From Negativibacillus massiliensis (lineage in GTDB: Bacteria; Bacillota; Clostridia; Oscillospirales; Ruminococcaceae), in assembly GCF_900148495.1 (NCBI RefSeq), contig NZ_FTRU01000008.1, positions 1,240,001 to 1,304,000 of the forward strand: 64,000 nt of DNA. The letters are read 5' to 3'. The stretch's first letter is position 1; the number at the start of each line of letters is the position of its first letter. A model generated the notes under the pieces. The model had not been told where the DNA came from. It made no database searches and saw only the letters and a list, made by a program, of their open reading frames with translations. The translations under genes and the position numbers were made by a program. Positions 7,883-16,261 of the stretch are shown here, in pieces.

Positions 7883-9137
7883 TAAACAATATGATACCCT
7901 GATTATCGGTGCAGGAGCTGCCGGCCTGATGGCTGGCATTCAGGCAGCCGGACGAGGCAAGCAGGTTTTGATTCTGGAAAAGATGGAGCGTCCCGGCAGA
8001 AAGCTCCTCATCACCGGAAAAGGTCGGTGCAACGTCACCAACTGTTGTACTGTTGAAGATTTTATGCTCAACGTTCTGAGCAACAAACGCTTTCTGTACA
8101 GCTCCCTCAATGCTCTCAATCCTTATGAAGTGATGGGATTTTTTGAAGATTGCGGTGTTGCTCTAAAGGTAGAACGCGGAGAACGCGTCTTTCCGGTTTC
8201 TGACCGTTCTGCTGATATTGTCGATGCACTGGTAAATAAGGCACAGCAATCCGGCTGCCGCATCACGAGAGCCTGCGTCAAGGAGCTGATTCTGGACACC
8301 AATTCAGAGGGAAAACTGTCTGTCTGCGGAGTGATTACCGAGGACGGTCAGACCATCCATGCTTCATCAGTTATCGTTGCGACCGGCGGAAAGAGCTACC
8401 CTGCAACTGGCTCCACCGGTGACGGATACCGACTGGCTCGTCAGGCAGGACACAAAGTTACTCCACTTCGTCCATCGCTGATCCCGCTTGTCTGCAAAGA
8501 AAAAATCTGTCGGGATATGATGGGACTTTCGCTGAAAAATGTCGTTTTAAAGGTTGTGGATACCCGCTCTGGTAAAGAAGTTTTCTCCGAGCTTGGCGAA
8601 ATGCTGTTTACCCATTTTGGCGTATCCGGTCCTCTGGTGTTAAGTGCCAGCTGCCATATGCAGCCGGACAAAAACGGCTCACTGGAACATTACAAACTTT
8701 ATATTGACTGGAAACCTGCTCTGAGCCATCAGCAGCTGGATGCCCGCATCCTGCGCGACTTTGAGCAGTTTATCAACAAAGACTTCATCAATTCACTGGG
8801 ACTTCTGCTTCCGAAAAAGAGCATTCAAATTATTGCATCTTTGAGCGGAATTCCATTCGATACCAAAATCAACCAGATTACCAAAGCACAAAGAACCGCT
8901 CTGGTGGACATTATCAAGGCAATGCCGCTGACACCGACTGCTTTCCGACCAATTGAGGAAGCAATTGTCACCTCAGGCGGTGTTGATGTATCGCAGATCA
9001 ATCCAAAAACTATGGAGTCAAAACTTGCATCCGGACTTTATTTTGCCGGTGAAGTTTTGGATGTGGACGGATATACCGGCGGTTTTAACCTGCAAATTGC
9101 TTTTTCTACCGGTTTTGCAGCAGGAACATACTGTTAA
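7875..9137 (+). CDS. FAD-dependent oxidoreductase, HI0933/YhiN/BaiN family
   Basis: A 420-residue flavoprotein. It opens with the dinucleotide-binding loop IIGAGAAGLMAG and the family motif RPGRKLLITGKGRCNVTN. It continues with VIVATGGKSYPATGSTGDGY and ends with SGGVDVSQINPKTMESK and LYFAGEVLDVDGYTGGFN. These match the HI0933-like family, whose physiological reaction is mostly unknown; BaiN was linked to bile acid dehydroxylation. Start at 7875, because GGAGGA ends 11 bases before it. Overlap with the RpiR gene suggests that the regulator and enzyme act together. A strong terminator follows. Confidence 0.88.
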   Translation: MSDKQYDTLIIGAGAAGLMAGIQAAGRGKQVLILEKMERPGRKLLITGKGRCNVTNCCTVEDFMLNVLSNKRFLYSSLNALNPYEVMGFFEDCGVALKVERGERVFPVSDRSADIVDALVNKAQQSGCRITRACVKELILDTNSEGKLSVCGVITEDGQTIHASSVIVATGGKSYPATGSTGDGYRLARQAGHKVTPLRPSLIPLVCKEKICRDMMGLSLKNVVLKVVDTRSGKEVFSELGEMLFTHFGVSGPLVLSASCHMQPDKNGSLEHYKLYIDWKPALSHQQLDARILRDFEQFINKDFINSLGLLLPKKSIQIIASLSGIPFDTKINQITKAQRTALVDIIKAMPLTPTAFRPIEEAIVTSGGVDVSQINPKTMESKLASGLYFAGEVLDVDGYTGGFNLQIAFSTGFAAGTYC

Positions 9138-9141
9138 AAAT

Positions 9142-9178
9142 AAACAGCATCAGCAGAAAATCTGCTGATGCTGTTTTT
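9142..9178 (+). terminator. Intrinsic terminator of the RpiR-flavoprotein operon
   Basis: A perfect 16-bp stem (9142-9157 with 9161-9176) has a 3-base loop and runs into TTTTT. Confidence 0.95.
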
Positions 9179-9208
9179 CAATCTAATTTTTAAAAGGTGG
9201 TAAGGTAA

Positions 9209-9754
9209 TTGAACCTATCTTTTGGCAAACGAATACGGGTGCCGTTTTATTTTGTTTTATTGTTTGCATTTTGTTGGCTGGGAACATGGATTTGTTCTTG
9301 TTTCTTCTCCCTTTCCCTACGCACAATTCCGCAGTTGATTCTGCGGGGAGGAAGTTTTCTTTCTCTGCTTTGGCTTTTGTTTTCACTTTTGACAGCATGG
9401 GAACATCGCGTCCATGCCGCTGGAAAAACTCTGATTTTCTTCTTGAGGATTCTGTTAATTTTGTTTTCTCTCCTTGCCGGAACATTTTTAGCTCTTCTGG
9501 AAGCGTTTGCTTTTACTCCCGAACACGCCGTTGTAAAATACGAGATTCCAATGATTGCGCGGGTACACTCCTTTCTGGATGAAAGTGTATCCTATTACGA
9601 AGACAAGGGACCGCTCTTTTATGGAAAGGAGCTGGGGTATGAATATTATGGAAGCGGTGGAAATGACCCTATCTCTGATGGAAACTCTTCTCCCATAAGC
9701 TGGTATTTCTATGACCTTGACGGAAATTTACTGGATCATGGAGGCTCTTTTTAA
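9209..9754 (+). CDS. Hypothetical membrane protein with extracytoplasmic tail
   Basis: This 181-residue protein starts at a TTG preceded by AGGTGGTAAGG. It has three or four hydrophobic segments in the first 100 residues (FYFVLLFAFCWLGTW, SFLSLLWLLFSLLTAW, TLIFFLRILLILFSLLAGTF). A soluble tail of about 75 residues follows, rich in Tyr, Gly and acidic residues (VSYYEDKGPLFYGKELGYEYYG, then ISWYFYDLDGNLLDHGGSF). No family is recognised. It lies alone between the terminator at 9178 and the eutH promoter. Confidence 0.6.
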   Translation: MNLSFGKRIRVPFYFVLLFAFCWLGTWICSCFFSLSLRTIPQLILRGGSFLSLLWLLFSLLTAWEHRVHAAGKTLIFFLRILLILFSLLAGTFLALLEAFAFTPEHAVVKYEIPMIARVHSFLDESVSYYEDKGPLFYGKELGYEYYGSGGNDPISDGNSSPISWYFYDLDGNLLDHGGSF

Positions 9755-9845
9755 TACGAAAACTTTCCCTTCTTTATAGAATACACAAAACCACTTTTTA
9801 ATTTTACTGCCTTTCTATTCATTTTCATATAATTATAAAAAACTC

Positions 9846-9873
9846 TTGTATTTTTTAGAGATTATGCTAAAAT
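9846..9873 (+). promoter_or_regulatory. Candidate promoter of eutH
   Basis: TTGTAT (9846-9851) and TAAAAT (9868-9873) are 16 bases apart, within an AT-rich stretch 42 bases before the eutH start. Confidence 0.5.
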
Positions 9874-9914
9874 AAAAGCATATTTTCTATACAAATCATA
9901 CAGGAGTGAAGATT

Positions 9915-11024
9915 ATGAATTTTCCAATTGCTGTTTTATTACTTTGTGCCTTAATCGGCCTTGCTGATAAAATGATCGGGGGTCGATTTGGACTTGCTGA
10001 AGAATTTGACCGCGGCATGACCATGATGGGATCTCTTGCTGTCACCATGTCCGGTGTTTACTGTTTTTCTGTTATGTTGGGACGACTGCTCTCCACTGTA
10101 CTGCAAGGAGTCAGCCTTCCACTGGACCCAACCATTCTGGTCAGTAGTGTCCTTGCTACTGATATGGGTGCTTATTCTATTGCAGATACCCTCTGCACCG
10201 ATTACACACAAAAAATCTTTTCTGGTGTTCTGCTTTCCGCTACTCTGGGAACTACCATCTCTTTTTCTCTTCCAATTGCTTTGGGAAGTATTCCCTCCAA
10301 AGATTCCAAGAATCTGATGACCGGAATGGTGTACGGCATCATTGCTATTCCGGTTGTCCTGATTATCGGAAGCCTGCTTTCTGGCATGGCTCTGACTGCA
10401 CTATTAAAAAGTCTTCTTCCTGTACTGTTAATCTGTGCTTTACTGGGTCTGTGTATCTTTTATGGCGGTGAGAAGGCAATTCGTGTATTTCAGCGCGTTG
10501 GAAAAGGCATCAATCTGTTGGCGATCTTTTTGTTCGTCCTGATTGTCCTTCAGGTTTTTCTTGCATCAGACCGCTTCACCCTTGTTGACCCCTCTCTGAT
10601 TGGAGAGGTTTTGACCATCGTCTTTAAAATCTCGGTTATCGTATGCGGTTCATTCATTCTGTCCAATCTTATCTTAAAATATTTTATGCACCAGATTCTT
10701 TCCCTTGCTCGCAAAATCCATGTCAACGAATTTGCGATCATTGGACTGTTATTAAACCTTATCAACTCTGTATCTATGCTTTCTGTCTTTGGTAAGATGG
10801 ATAAACGCGGACAGTTGATGAACGCTGCTTCTGCTGTCACCTCAGGATTTGTATTTGGTGGTCAGCTTGCTTTTGTTTCTTCTGTGGAAAGCAATGCGGT
10901 TCTTGCTTTTATTCTCTCCAAGATTGCCGGAGGAATTGTTGCAATGTTGATTGCAATTCTGCTCTCTCCACCTTATGACCCAGAAAACGTATATGAGGAA
11001 AACACCATTCTGGAAAGGAGCTAA
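9915..11024 (+). CDS. eutH: Ethanolamine permease-like protein EutH
   Basis: EutH facilitates ethanolamine entry across the membrane. The 369-residue protein has about ten membrane segments and the family signatures ADKMIGGRFGLAEEFDRG, MTMMGSLAVTMSGVYC, LATDMGAYSIADTLC and, near the end, AASAVTSGFVFGGQLAFVSS. The ATG at 9915 was preferred over an in-frame GTG three codons upstream, because AGGAG (9902-9906) is correctly spaced from it. No other eut gene is present; only a GNAT gene follows after 6 bases. So the substrate may be ethanolamine from the host or lipids used outside a full eut pathway. Confidence 0.88.
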   Translation: MNFPIAVLLLCALIGLADKMIGGRFGLAEEFDRGMTMMGSLAVTMSGVYCFSVMLGRLLSTVLQGVSLPLDPTILVSSVLATDMGAYSIADTLCTDYTQKIFSGVLLSATLGTTISFSLPIALGSIPSKDSKNLMTGMVYGIIAIPVVLIIGSLLSGMALTALLKSLLPVLLICALLGLCIFYGGEKAIRVFQRVGKGINLLAIFLFVLIVLQVFLASDRFTLVDPSLIGEVLTIVFKISVIVCGSFILSNLILKYFMHQILSLARKIHVNEFAIIGLLLNLINSVSMLSVFGKMDKRGQLMNAASAVTSGFVFGGQLAFVSSVESNAVLAFILSKIAGGIVAMLIAILLSPPYDPENVYEENTILERS

Positions 11025-11030
11025 CATAAC

Positions 11031-11591
11031 ATGAAGCCACTTTACCCACTTACCTTTACAAAGGCAGATACTTCTCTTCCCTGCCAGATTGTCCTGCTGG
11101 AAGAATCCGAACTGCCACAAATTTTATCGTTTCAGGAATATCTGTGTTCCTGTGTGCAGGATAAAGATACTTTTGTTCCTCTTTCCGAAAAGGAATGGCG
11201 TTTTCTTCTTTCTCATGGCTTTACTTTTGCAGTAATGCCGGACAGTCATCCAGACCGCTTTGCTTACCTGTTGGGATGCTTGTATCCCTCTGATGAGGAA
11301 AATCTTGGCATTGACCTTGGCCTTCCTAAAGAAGAGCTGCCTTTTGTCGGTCATCTGGAAATTGCCATGGCAGATCCGGATTTTCGCGGATACAAGATGC
11401 ACAGCCGGATGTGTCAGCTTGGAGTAGAACGATTTGCACAGGATGGAAAAACAAAGTATGTCTGCTCCACGGTATCTCCCAGAAACACCCCCAGCCTGAA
11501 AGCTTTGCAGTCCGCTGGTCTGGAGTGTATGATGGAAAAAGAAAAATATGGCGGAAAACTGCGCTGCATTATGCTAAAAAAAATAAAATAA
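11031..11591 (+). CDS. GNAT-family N-acetyltransferase
   Basis: This 186-residue protein shows the GNAT fold: GHLEIAMADPDFRGYKMHSR corresponds to the beta4 strand and acetyl-CoA pyrophosphate-binding loop (motif A, a variant of QxxGxG/A). STVSPRNTPSLKALQSAG is the typical motif B region with Asn and the helical Leu-Gly. The substrate cannot be predicted. It is 6 bases behind eutH and presumably co-transcribed, so a role with ethanolamine or a related amine is possible but speculative. Confidence 0.8.
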   Translation: MKPLYPLTFTKADTSLPCQIVLLEESELPQILSFQEYLCSCVQDKDTFVPLSEKEWRFLLSHGFTFAVMPDSHPDRFAYLLGCLYPSDEENLGIDLGLPKEELPFVGHLEIAMADPDFRGYKMHSRMCQLGVERFAQDGKTKYVCSTVSPRNTPSLKALQSAGLECMMEKEKYGGKLRCIMLKKIK

Positions 11592-11681
11592 TATTTTTAT
11601 TTTTCATGAAAGGATTCCTCATCTTCATTCGTATTGAGGTTGAAAGGATTCAATTTACAAACAAAACTGGAGGTATTCTTT

Positions 11682-11963
11682 ATGAAAAAAATGATTTTTG
11701 CTGTTATGTTATCCGCTGCTCTTGTAACCTTTGGCGGCATTTCTGCGATTGCTGCACCTTCTTCCTGCATGAAAGGATGCAACCGCATCAATTTTGTGGA
11801 CACAAATGGTGACGGTATCTGTGACAACCATGAAACCAACTGCAGTATTGGCTTTGTTGATGAAAATGGGGATGGTATCTGCGATCATCGTACCTCTCAG
11901 AAATGTTCTAACTTTGTTGACAATAACGGTGATGGCATCTGTGACAACCATGGAACCAACTGA
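11682..11963 (+). CDS. Secreted Ca-loop repeat protein, shortened by an in-frame TGA
   Basis: A 93-residue product with a clear signal peptide (MKKMIFAVMLSAALVTFGG..AIAA, start after CTGGAGG). Three copies of a short repeat of the type FVD-x-NGDGICD-(N/H)H follow, about 22 residues apart. The D-x-N-x-D-G-x-x-D pattern resembles an EF-hand/dockerin calcium loop, with an added Cys. The reading frame stops at TGA (11961-11963), exactly where the earlier repeat has TGC (Cys); the same frame then continues with a fourth repeat. It lies directly before an ECF sigma factor operon and may be its target or partner. No enzymatic function is suggested. Confidence 0.65.
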   Translation: MKKMIFAVMLSAALVTFGGISAIAAPSSCMKGCNRINFVDTNGDGICDNHETNCSIGFVDENGDGICDHRTSQKCSNFVDNNGDGICDNHGTN

Positions 11964-12104
11964 GGTATTGGCTTTGTTGATGAAAACGGGGATGGTATCT
12001 GTGATCATCGTGCTTCTGCCAATACAACAGCTAAGCAGAACGGTATGGGCAGACGCGGCTGCCATAACAACATGAATGGACATGGCTGTCATCAGGCAAA
12101 ATAA
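11964..12104 (+). other. Stranded 3' part of the repeat gene (fourth Ca-loop and Gly/His/Cys-rich tail)
   Basis: In the same frame as the preceding gene, 46 codons follow the TGA before a TAA at 12102-12104. They encode IGFVDENGDGICDHR, nearly identical to repeat 2, then a tail GRRGCHNNMNGHGCHQAK that looks metal-binding. No ribosome site or start supports separate translation. The simplest reading is a recent nonsense mutation (or sequence error) in a 140-residue gene. Confidence 0.65.
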
Positions 12105-12132
12105 GCCAATTTTTTAAGGAGACGTGATTTTT

Positions 12133-12615
12133 ATGCTCAGCGAGCAGCAGGTAAATCGTGCAATCGAACTTTATGCTGACATGATTAAAAAAATCTGCAT
12201 GCTGCACTTAAAAAATCACGCTGATACCGAAGATATTTTTCAAACAGTGTTCTTAAAATATATGACCGCTTCCCCTGTTTTTGAAAATCAAGAACATGAA
12301 AAAGCATGGCTGATCCGAGTCACAATCAACGCCTGTCATGATCTGATCAGAAGCTTTTTTAGAAGCAAAACAGTCTCACTGGATGCTGTCTCGGAACAGC
12401 TTTCCGAGCTGTCCATTCCAGATCGGGATGTTCTGGAAGCGGTTCTCTCGCTGCCTGTACAATACAAGGATGTCGTCTATCTTTACTATTATGAAGGATA
12501 TTCCGCAGTGGAAATCGCCGGTATCCTTCACAAAAAAGTAAACACAATCTACACTTTGCTGTCACGGGCAAAAGCTCTGCTGAAAAAAACGCTGGGAGGT
12601 GACGATTTTGAGTAA
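12133..12615 (+). CDS. ECF-type RNA polymerase sigma factor
   Basis: A 160-residue sigma-70-family factor with region 2 (ADTEDIFQTVFLKYMT, then EKAWLIRVTINACHDLIRS) and region 4 (LPVQYKDVVYLYYYEGYSAVEIAGIL, then VNTIYTLLSRAKALLKK). It would direct transcription of a small regulon held in check by the membrane protein encoded next. The ATG at 12133 is used because AAGGAG (12116-12121) is 11 bases away; the GTG at 12124 is too close. It overlaps the anti-sigma gene by 8 bases. Confidence 0.92.
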   Translation: MLSEQQVNRAIELYADMIKKICMLHLKNHADTEDIFQTVFLKYMTASPVFENQEHEKAWLIRVTINACHDLIRSFFRSKTVSLDAVSEQLSELSIPDRDVLEAVLSLPVQYKDVVYLYYYEGYSAVEIAGILHKKVNTIYTLLSRAKALLKKTLGGDDFE

Positions 12616-13345
12616 CCGTATCCAACATGCTTTCGACCAAATCCATGCTGACGAACGTTTAAAGCACGACACCATGGCTGCTGTCAATCGTCGGGCATAC
12701 CAGAATACCAAGAGGAAAAACTTCCTTTTCCGTCCGATTCCCGTTGTCTGCTCCCTGCTTATTGTGAGTATGATTGGTCTGGCGTCCTATTTTACCCCCA
12801 TTTCTGCAATCAGTATTGACATCAATCCTTCCATTGAGCTAAAACTCAATGCCTATAACCGTGTGATCCAAACCACCGCTTACGGGCCTCAGGCAGAACA
12901 GGTCCTGTCCTCGCTTGATCTAATGAACCACACTTATACGGATGCGATCAGTCAGATGATGGAAAGCGATGAAATGGCGAAATATCTGACGAATGATACT
13001 GATGTTTCGGTCACTGTGCTTTCGCCTAACCAGCAAAAGTATGAAGAGATCACACAGGGTGTTTCCGGCTGCATGCACCAGAATGTTTCCTGCCACCAGG
13101 CAGACAGTGAATTGGTAAAGGCAGCTGAAGAGGCTAATCTCTCCTTTGGAAAGTACCGCGCCTACCTGCAATTACAGCAAACTCATCCCGAAATCACGAT
13201 TGAGGAAGTTCGTCACATGAGTATGTACGAGATTCAGCAGCTGATTGATGGTGAAACGGATGTATCTTCTGGTCAACAGCAAAATCAGCAGGGAATGGGC
13301 CAGAACAACGATCACCACAATGGCCATCACCATGGACAGGAATAG
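12608..13345 (+). CDS. Membrane anti-sigma factor with RsgI-like extracytoplasmic domain and His-rich tail
   Basis: This 245-residue protein begins at a TTG, 8 bases after GGGAGG and inside the sigma gene end. A cytoplasmic N-terminal part of about 40 residues is followed by one membrane segment (VVCSLLIVSMIGLASYF). Then comes the RsgI-type start of an outer domain, ISIDINPSIELKLNAYNRVI. The tail is Gln/His-rich (QQQNQQGMGQNNDHHNGHH). The layout is that of an anti-sigma factor that senses something outside and holds the preceding ECF factor. The His-rich tail, and the metal-type residues in the upstream secreted protein, hint at a metal or surface signal. Confidence 0.82.
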   Translation: MSNRIQHAFDQIHADERLKHDTMAAVNRRAYQNTKRKNFLFRPIPVVCSLLIVSMIGLASYFTPISAISIDINPSIELKLNAYNRVIQTTAYGPQAEQVLSSLDLMNHTYTDAISQMMESDEMAKYLTNDTDVSVTVLSPNQQKYEEITQGVSGCMHQNVSCHQADSELVKAAEEANLSFGKYRAYLQLQQTHPEITIEEVRHMSMYEIQQLIDGETDVSSGQQQNQQGMGQNNDHHNGHHHGQE

Positions 13346-13362
13346 CTATTTTATACAGCAAA

Positions 13363-13395
13363 AAGCCCAGCTCAAATGTGAGCTGGGCTTCATTT
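13363..13395. terminator. Bidirectional terminator after the anti-sigma gene
   Basis: AAGCCCAGCTCA (13363-13374) pairs with TGAGCTGGGCTT (13379-13390) around a 4-base loop. T-rich sequence follows on the plus strand, and TTTTT on the minus strand. Confidence 0.9.
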
Positions 13396-14247
13396 TTATT
13401 TTTCGGCTGTTTGTGGTTTTAAGCGCAGAACGGCACTGACCGGATAATGGTCGGATGGATACATTCCATCATAGCTGGTTGTTTCCACTGATGCCTTTAC
13501 CACTTCAAAATCATCCGAAACAAAAATATAATCGATTGGCTTAAATTTTTGCTTGATCTTTCCGGTAAATCCGTGATAAGTATTGCCAATCAGCTGATCA
13601 AGAAAACCATAGATATCCTGAAGTTTTACATTCTGATATCCATGAAGATTTTCTCTCATTGTTCTTACTGCTTTACTGTTTGGCTTTGCATTAAAGTCTC
13701 CCATCACGATGGTCGGAAGAGGGTCGGTCTGATTAAAGCGGTGTATCTGCTCCAAAATCATCTTTGCGCCAAAGGTTCTCGCAAACGGGCTTACATGGTC
13801 AAAATGGGTGTTGAATACCCGCAGGCGTCTTCCACTCTTTTTGATCTTCACCTCGGCAACGGTGCAGATTCTTGGATAAACCGCAAAATAAGCTCGGCTT
13901 GGAACATCTGGATGCTTGGAGAGCCAGAATGTCGTACAGCTTGCCACTTCCACATCATTGTTTTTGATAATGATGTCGGAGTGTTCATCATTTCCTGGAT
14001 CTTTTCCGCTCAAACGTCCCTTTCCAAAAATACTGTATCCGTCCAAAAGTGTTTTCAGGTCCTGACGCATTTTAGGCAAAAACTCCTGTACACCGATAAT
14101 GGCAGCATCGGATTCTGCAATCATGCGGGCTGCCAGTTCTTTTCGGCTTTCCCAGCGGTTTTTGCGCTGTGGACCGAAATCCCGTCTGAGATTAAAGGAG
14201 ACCACCTTAATTACATCTCCCTGGGATACTGATATAGCCATTGGCAT
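13396..14247 (-). CDS. Endonuclease/exonuclease/phosphatase-family protein
   Basis: A 283-residue protein of the EEP superfamily (DNase I-like fold). Catalytic residues are in place: SFNLR (Asn), IGVQEF (Glu), FNTHFDH (His), VMGDFNAKPNS (Asp, Asn) and PSDHYPVSA (terminal Asp-His). These enzymes cut phosphodiesters in nucleic acids or phosphoinositide-like lipids; the lack of a signal peptide favours a cytoplasmic role. Two ATGs six bases apart (14245-14247 and 14239-14241) share the ribosome site AAAGGAG, so the start could be two codons later. Its promoter region contains a 20-base palindrome. Confidence 0.88.
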   Translation of the reverse strand: MPMAISVSQGDVIKVVSFNLRRDFGPQRKNRWESRKELAARMIAESDAAIIGVQEFLPKMRQDLKTLLDGYSIFGKGRLSGKDPGNDEHSDIIIKNNDVEVASCTTFWLSKHPDVPSRAYFAVYPRICTVAEVKIKKSGRRLRVFNTHFDHVSPFARTFGAKMILEQIHRFNQTDPLPTIVMGDFNAKPNSKAVRTMRENLHGYQNVKLQDIYGFLDQLIGNTYHGFTGKIKQKFKPIDYIFVSDDFEVVKASVETTSYDGMYPSDHYPVSAVLRLKPQTAEK

Positions 14248-14269
14248 CCTTCTCCTTTCTTAATCCCAC

Positions 14270-14316
14270 AACCTTTGTCACCAAAGGTTAGATCAACGGT
14301 TTCCATTTTTATTATA
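14270..14316 (-). promoter_or_regulatory. Promoter with downstream palindrome before the EEP gene
   Basis: On the complement an extended -10 (TGC-TATAAT, 14311-14316) is followed, about 15 bases after the predicted start, by AACCTTTG-N4-CAAAGGTT (14270-14289). The -35 is weak (TTTTCC). The palindrome could be an operator. Confidence 0.5.
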
Positions 14317-14442
14317 GCACAGTTTGTAAAATAGGAAAACAGAAAATTCTGGAATAAAAAAATTCTTACAAAAAGTTTTCCTTTTTCTGCTGTTTCTTTT
14401 GATAAAACAAATCGGCATCCTTTTTTCTTTCATTATTCTATA

Positions 14443-16071
14443 TTATTCAATCGGACCATAGCGATCTACAATTTCTTTAAACAAAGGAGACGCCACCATA
14501 CCGCCATATTCTCCGCCCTCAATTAAAATTACTGCGGCATATTTCGGGTTTTGTGCCGGGAAAAATCCGGCAAACCATGCGTGTACAATTTCTTCTCCAT
14601 TTTCATCATACATCCCAGTCTGGGCAGATGCTGTTTTTCCTCCAGCTCCGCCCTGCTGTGGCTTTGCCATTGTGGCACTTCCTTCCTCCACGACCCCGAT
14701 CATATCCTGACGAAGAATGGAAGCAGTCTGTTCCGAAAAAATACGAACTGGAGCTGGCTGTTCTTTTTCCTCAATCGTCTTTCCATCCTGTGTACTTCCC
14801 AATACAAGCTTTGGTGTCACTGCCATTCCGCCATTTGCTACCGCGCTTACCATCGACGCCACCTGGATAGGTGTTGCAGTCAGTTTTCCCTGTCCAAAGG
14901 AAAAGTTTGCAAGTTCGTGCAGATTGTCCAGGTCACTTTCTGTTGGGAGTGTTCCTTCCTGCGATACAATTCCGGGAGCCAACTGTGTTTCCCTTCCAAA
15001 TCCAATTGCCTTTGCCATACTTAAAATCGAGTCACCCCCTGTTTTTTGTCCCAGCTTAATAAAATACGGGTTGCAGGACTGTTCAATGGCTCTTTTCAAA
15101 TTGGTTTGACGGTGTCCTGCACGATAATGACAGTAAAAAATTCTCCCCGCAACCGTTGTTCCTCCAACACAGTCCACTGAAAATTCCGGAGAGATTCCCT
15201 CTTCGAGTGCTGCCGCCGCTACGGTAAGTTTAAAGCTGGAACCAACACAGTATGGCAGCAGTGCCCTGTTAAGCAGTGGCTTTTTTGCATCTTCCAACGC
15301 CTCTTCCAGATGATATGGATCATATTGCGGAAAACTTGCACTGGCACGAATCTCTCCAGAAGACACATCCATCACCACGATTGCACCTTGGTCAATCTCT
15401 TCTTCCCCCACCTCTTCAACGATACTCTGCATTCTCTGGTCCAGGGTGAGCACCACACCCTCCTGCGGAAGACGTGCTGATCCCTGCACCTCAATCGGAG
15501 AACCATCCACTGCCTCTCCCAGAGCATTGACTGTACATCGTACCCGCACCTCTTCTCCTGCTGCACTCAGTTCCTCATCGTATGCCTGTTCAATTCCGCT
15601 TACTCCTTCCCCATCGCCATTTAAATAACCCAGCAGATGGACTGCAAGCTGCTTTTGCTGGTCATGCGGAAGCCTTGCTGTGGTAGTAAAGTTTTCGATA
15701 TCCTGTGCATATACTTTATCTCCGTCTTCCAAATCCAGCACAAAGGGATTTCCCTGAGTGAGAGCGTCCAAAGCCTGTCTTCGCTGTTCTCCTTCAATCT
15801 GTCCTGCACATGCCTGTGCTGCCTCATCTGTCGGTAGCACTGCGATGAGATTATGCTTTTCTGTATCGGTCAATGGGTTTAAACTCCGATCATAGATTCT
15901 TCCCCTCGTTGTTGTGATATCCAGCGTATAGACACTTTGCATCTGGGCTGCCTGCTTTAATCCTCCATCCATGCTCAAAGAATAAAGGCGCACCATCAAA
16001 AGGCTTGCAACCCCTAATAAAATACAAAAAAGTCCCACAATTTTCCACTGCATGTTTCTGCTTTGTTCCAT
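14443..16071 (-). CDS. Class B penicillin-binding protein (D,D-transpeptidase), PbpA/SpoVD-like
   Basis: A 542-residue peptidoglycan transpeptidase with a single N-terminal membrane anchor (WKIVGLFCILLGVASLLMVRL), a short dimerisation domain (TTRGRIYDR, then EVQGSARLPQEGVVLTLD) and a transpeptidase domain. The catalytic SxxK is GSSFKLTVA (near residue 276) and SxN is QSCNPYF. The third motif is KTA-S-A (near 477) where most enzymes have KTG-T. The start at 16071 is preferred because GGAGGAGG precedes it and the anchor then starts at the proper distance; an in-frame start 28 codons upstream lacks this. It stands alone rather than in a division cluster. Confidence 0.9.
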   Translation of the reverse strand: MEQSRNMQWKIVGLFCILLGVASLLMVRLYSLSMDGGLKQAAQMQSVYTLDITTTRGRIYDRSLNPLTDTEKHNLIAVLPTDEAAQACAGQIEGEQRRQALDALTQGNPFVLDLEDGDKVYAQDIENFTTTARLPHDQQKQLAVHLLGYLNGDGEGVSGIEQAYDEELSAAGEEVRVRCTVNALGEAVDGSPIEVQGSARLPQEGVVLTLDQRMQSIVEEVGEEEIDQGAIVVMDVSSGEIRASASFPQYDPYHLEEALEDAKKPLLNRALLPYCVGSSFKLTVAAAALEEGISPEFSVDCVGGTTVAGRIFYCHYRAGHRQTNLKRAIEQSCNPYFIKLGQKTGGDSILSMAKAIGFGRETQLAPGIVSQEGTLPTESDLDNLHELANFSFGQGKLTATPIQVASMVSAVANGGMAVTPKLVLGSTQDGKTIEEKEQPAPVRIFSEQTASILRQDMIGVVEEGSATMAKPQQGGAGGKTASAQTGMYDENGEEIVHAWFAGFFPAQNPKYAAVILIEGGEYGGMVASPLFKEIVDRYGPIE

Positions 16072-16261
16072 AAAAAACCTCCTCCATCTTGGACTGCTTT
16101 TATTATGGGCTGCATACTCTTTAACAATACCAATACAAATTTCCTTTCGTATCATATTTGTAAATTTGCTGGATACTTTTTTGTTTTAGCCTTTTCCTTT
16201 TCGATGTTTTATGATAAAATAAGATGCAGTTTTTTAAGATAACAGAAAGAAGGCCTTTCCC

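Noticed and set aside
11961-11963. TGA at a Cys position read as selenocysteine
   Set aside because: The sequence after the TGA is almost identical to that after the normal TGC in repeat 2, leaving no room for an evolved SECIS element, and there are no selA/selB/selC genes in the window. A nonsense mutation or sequence error is simpler.
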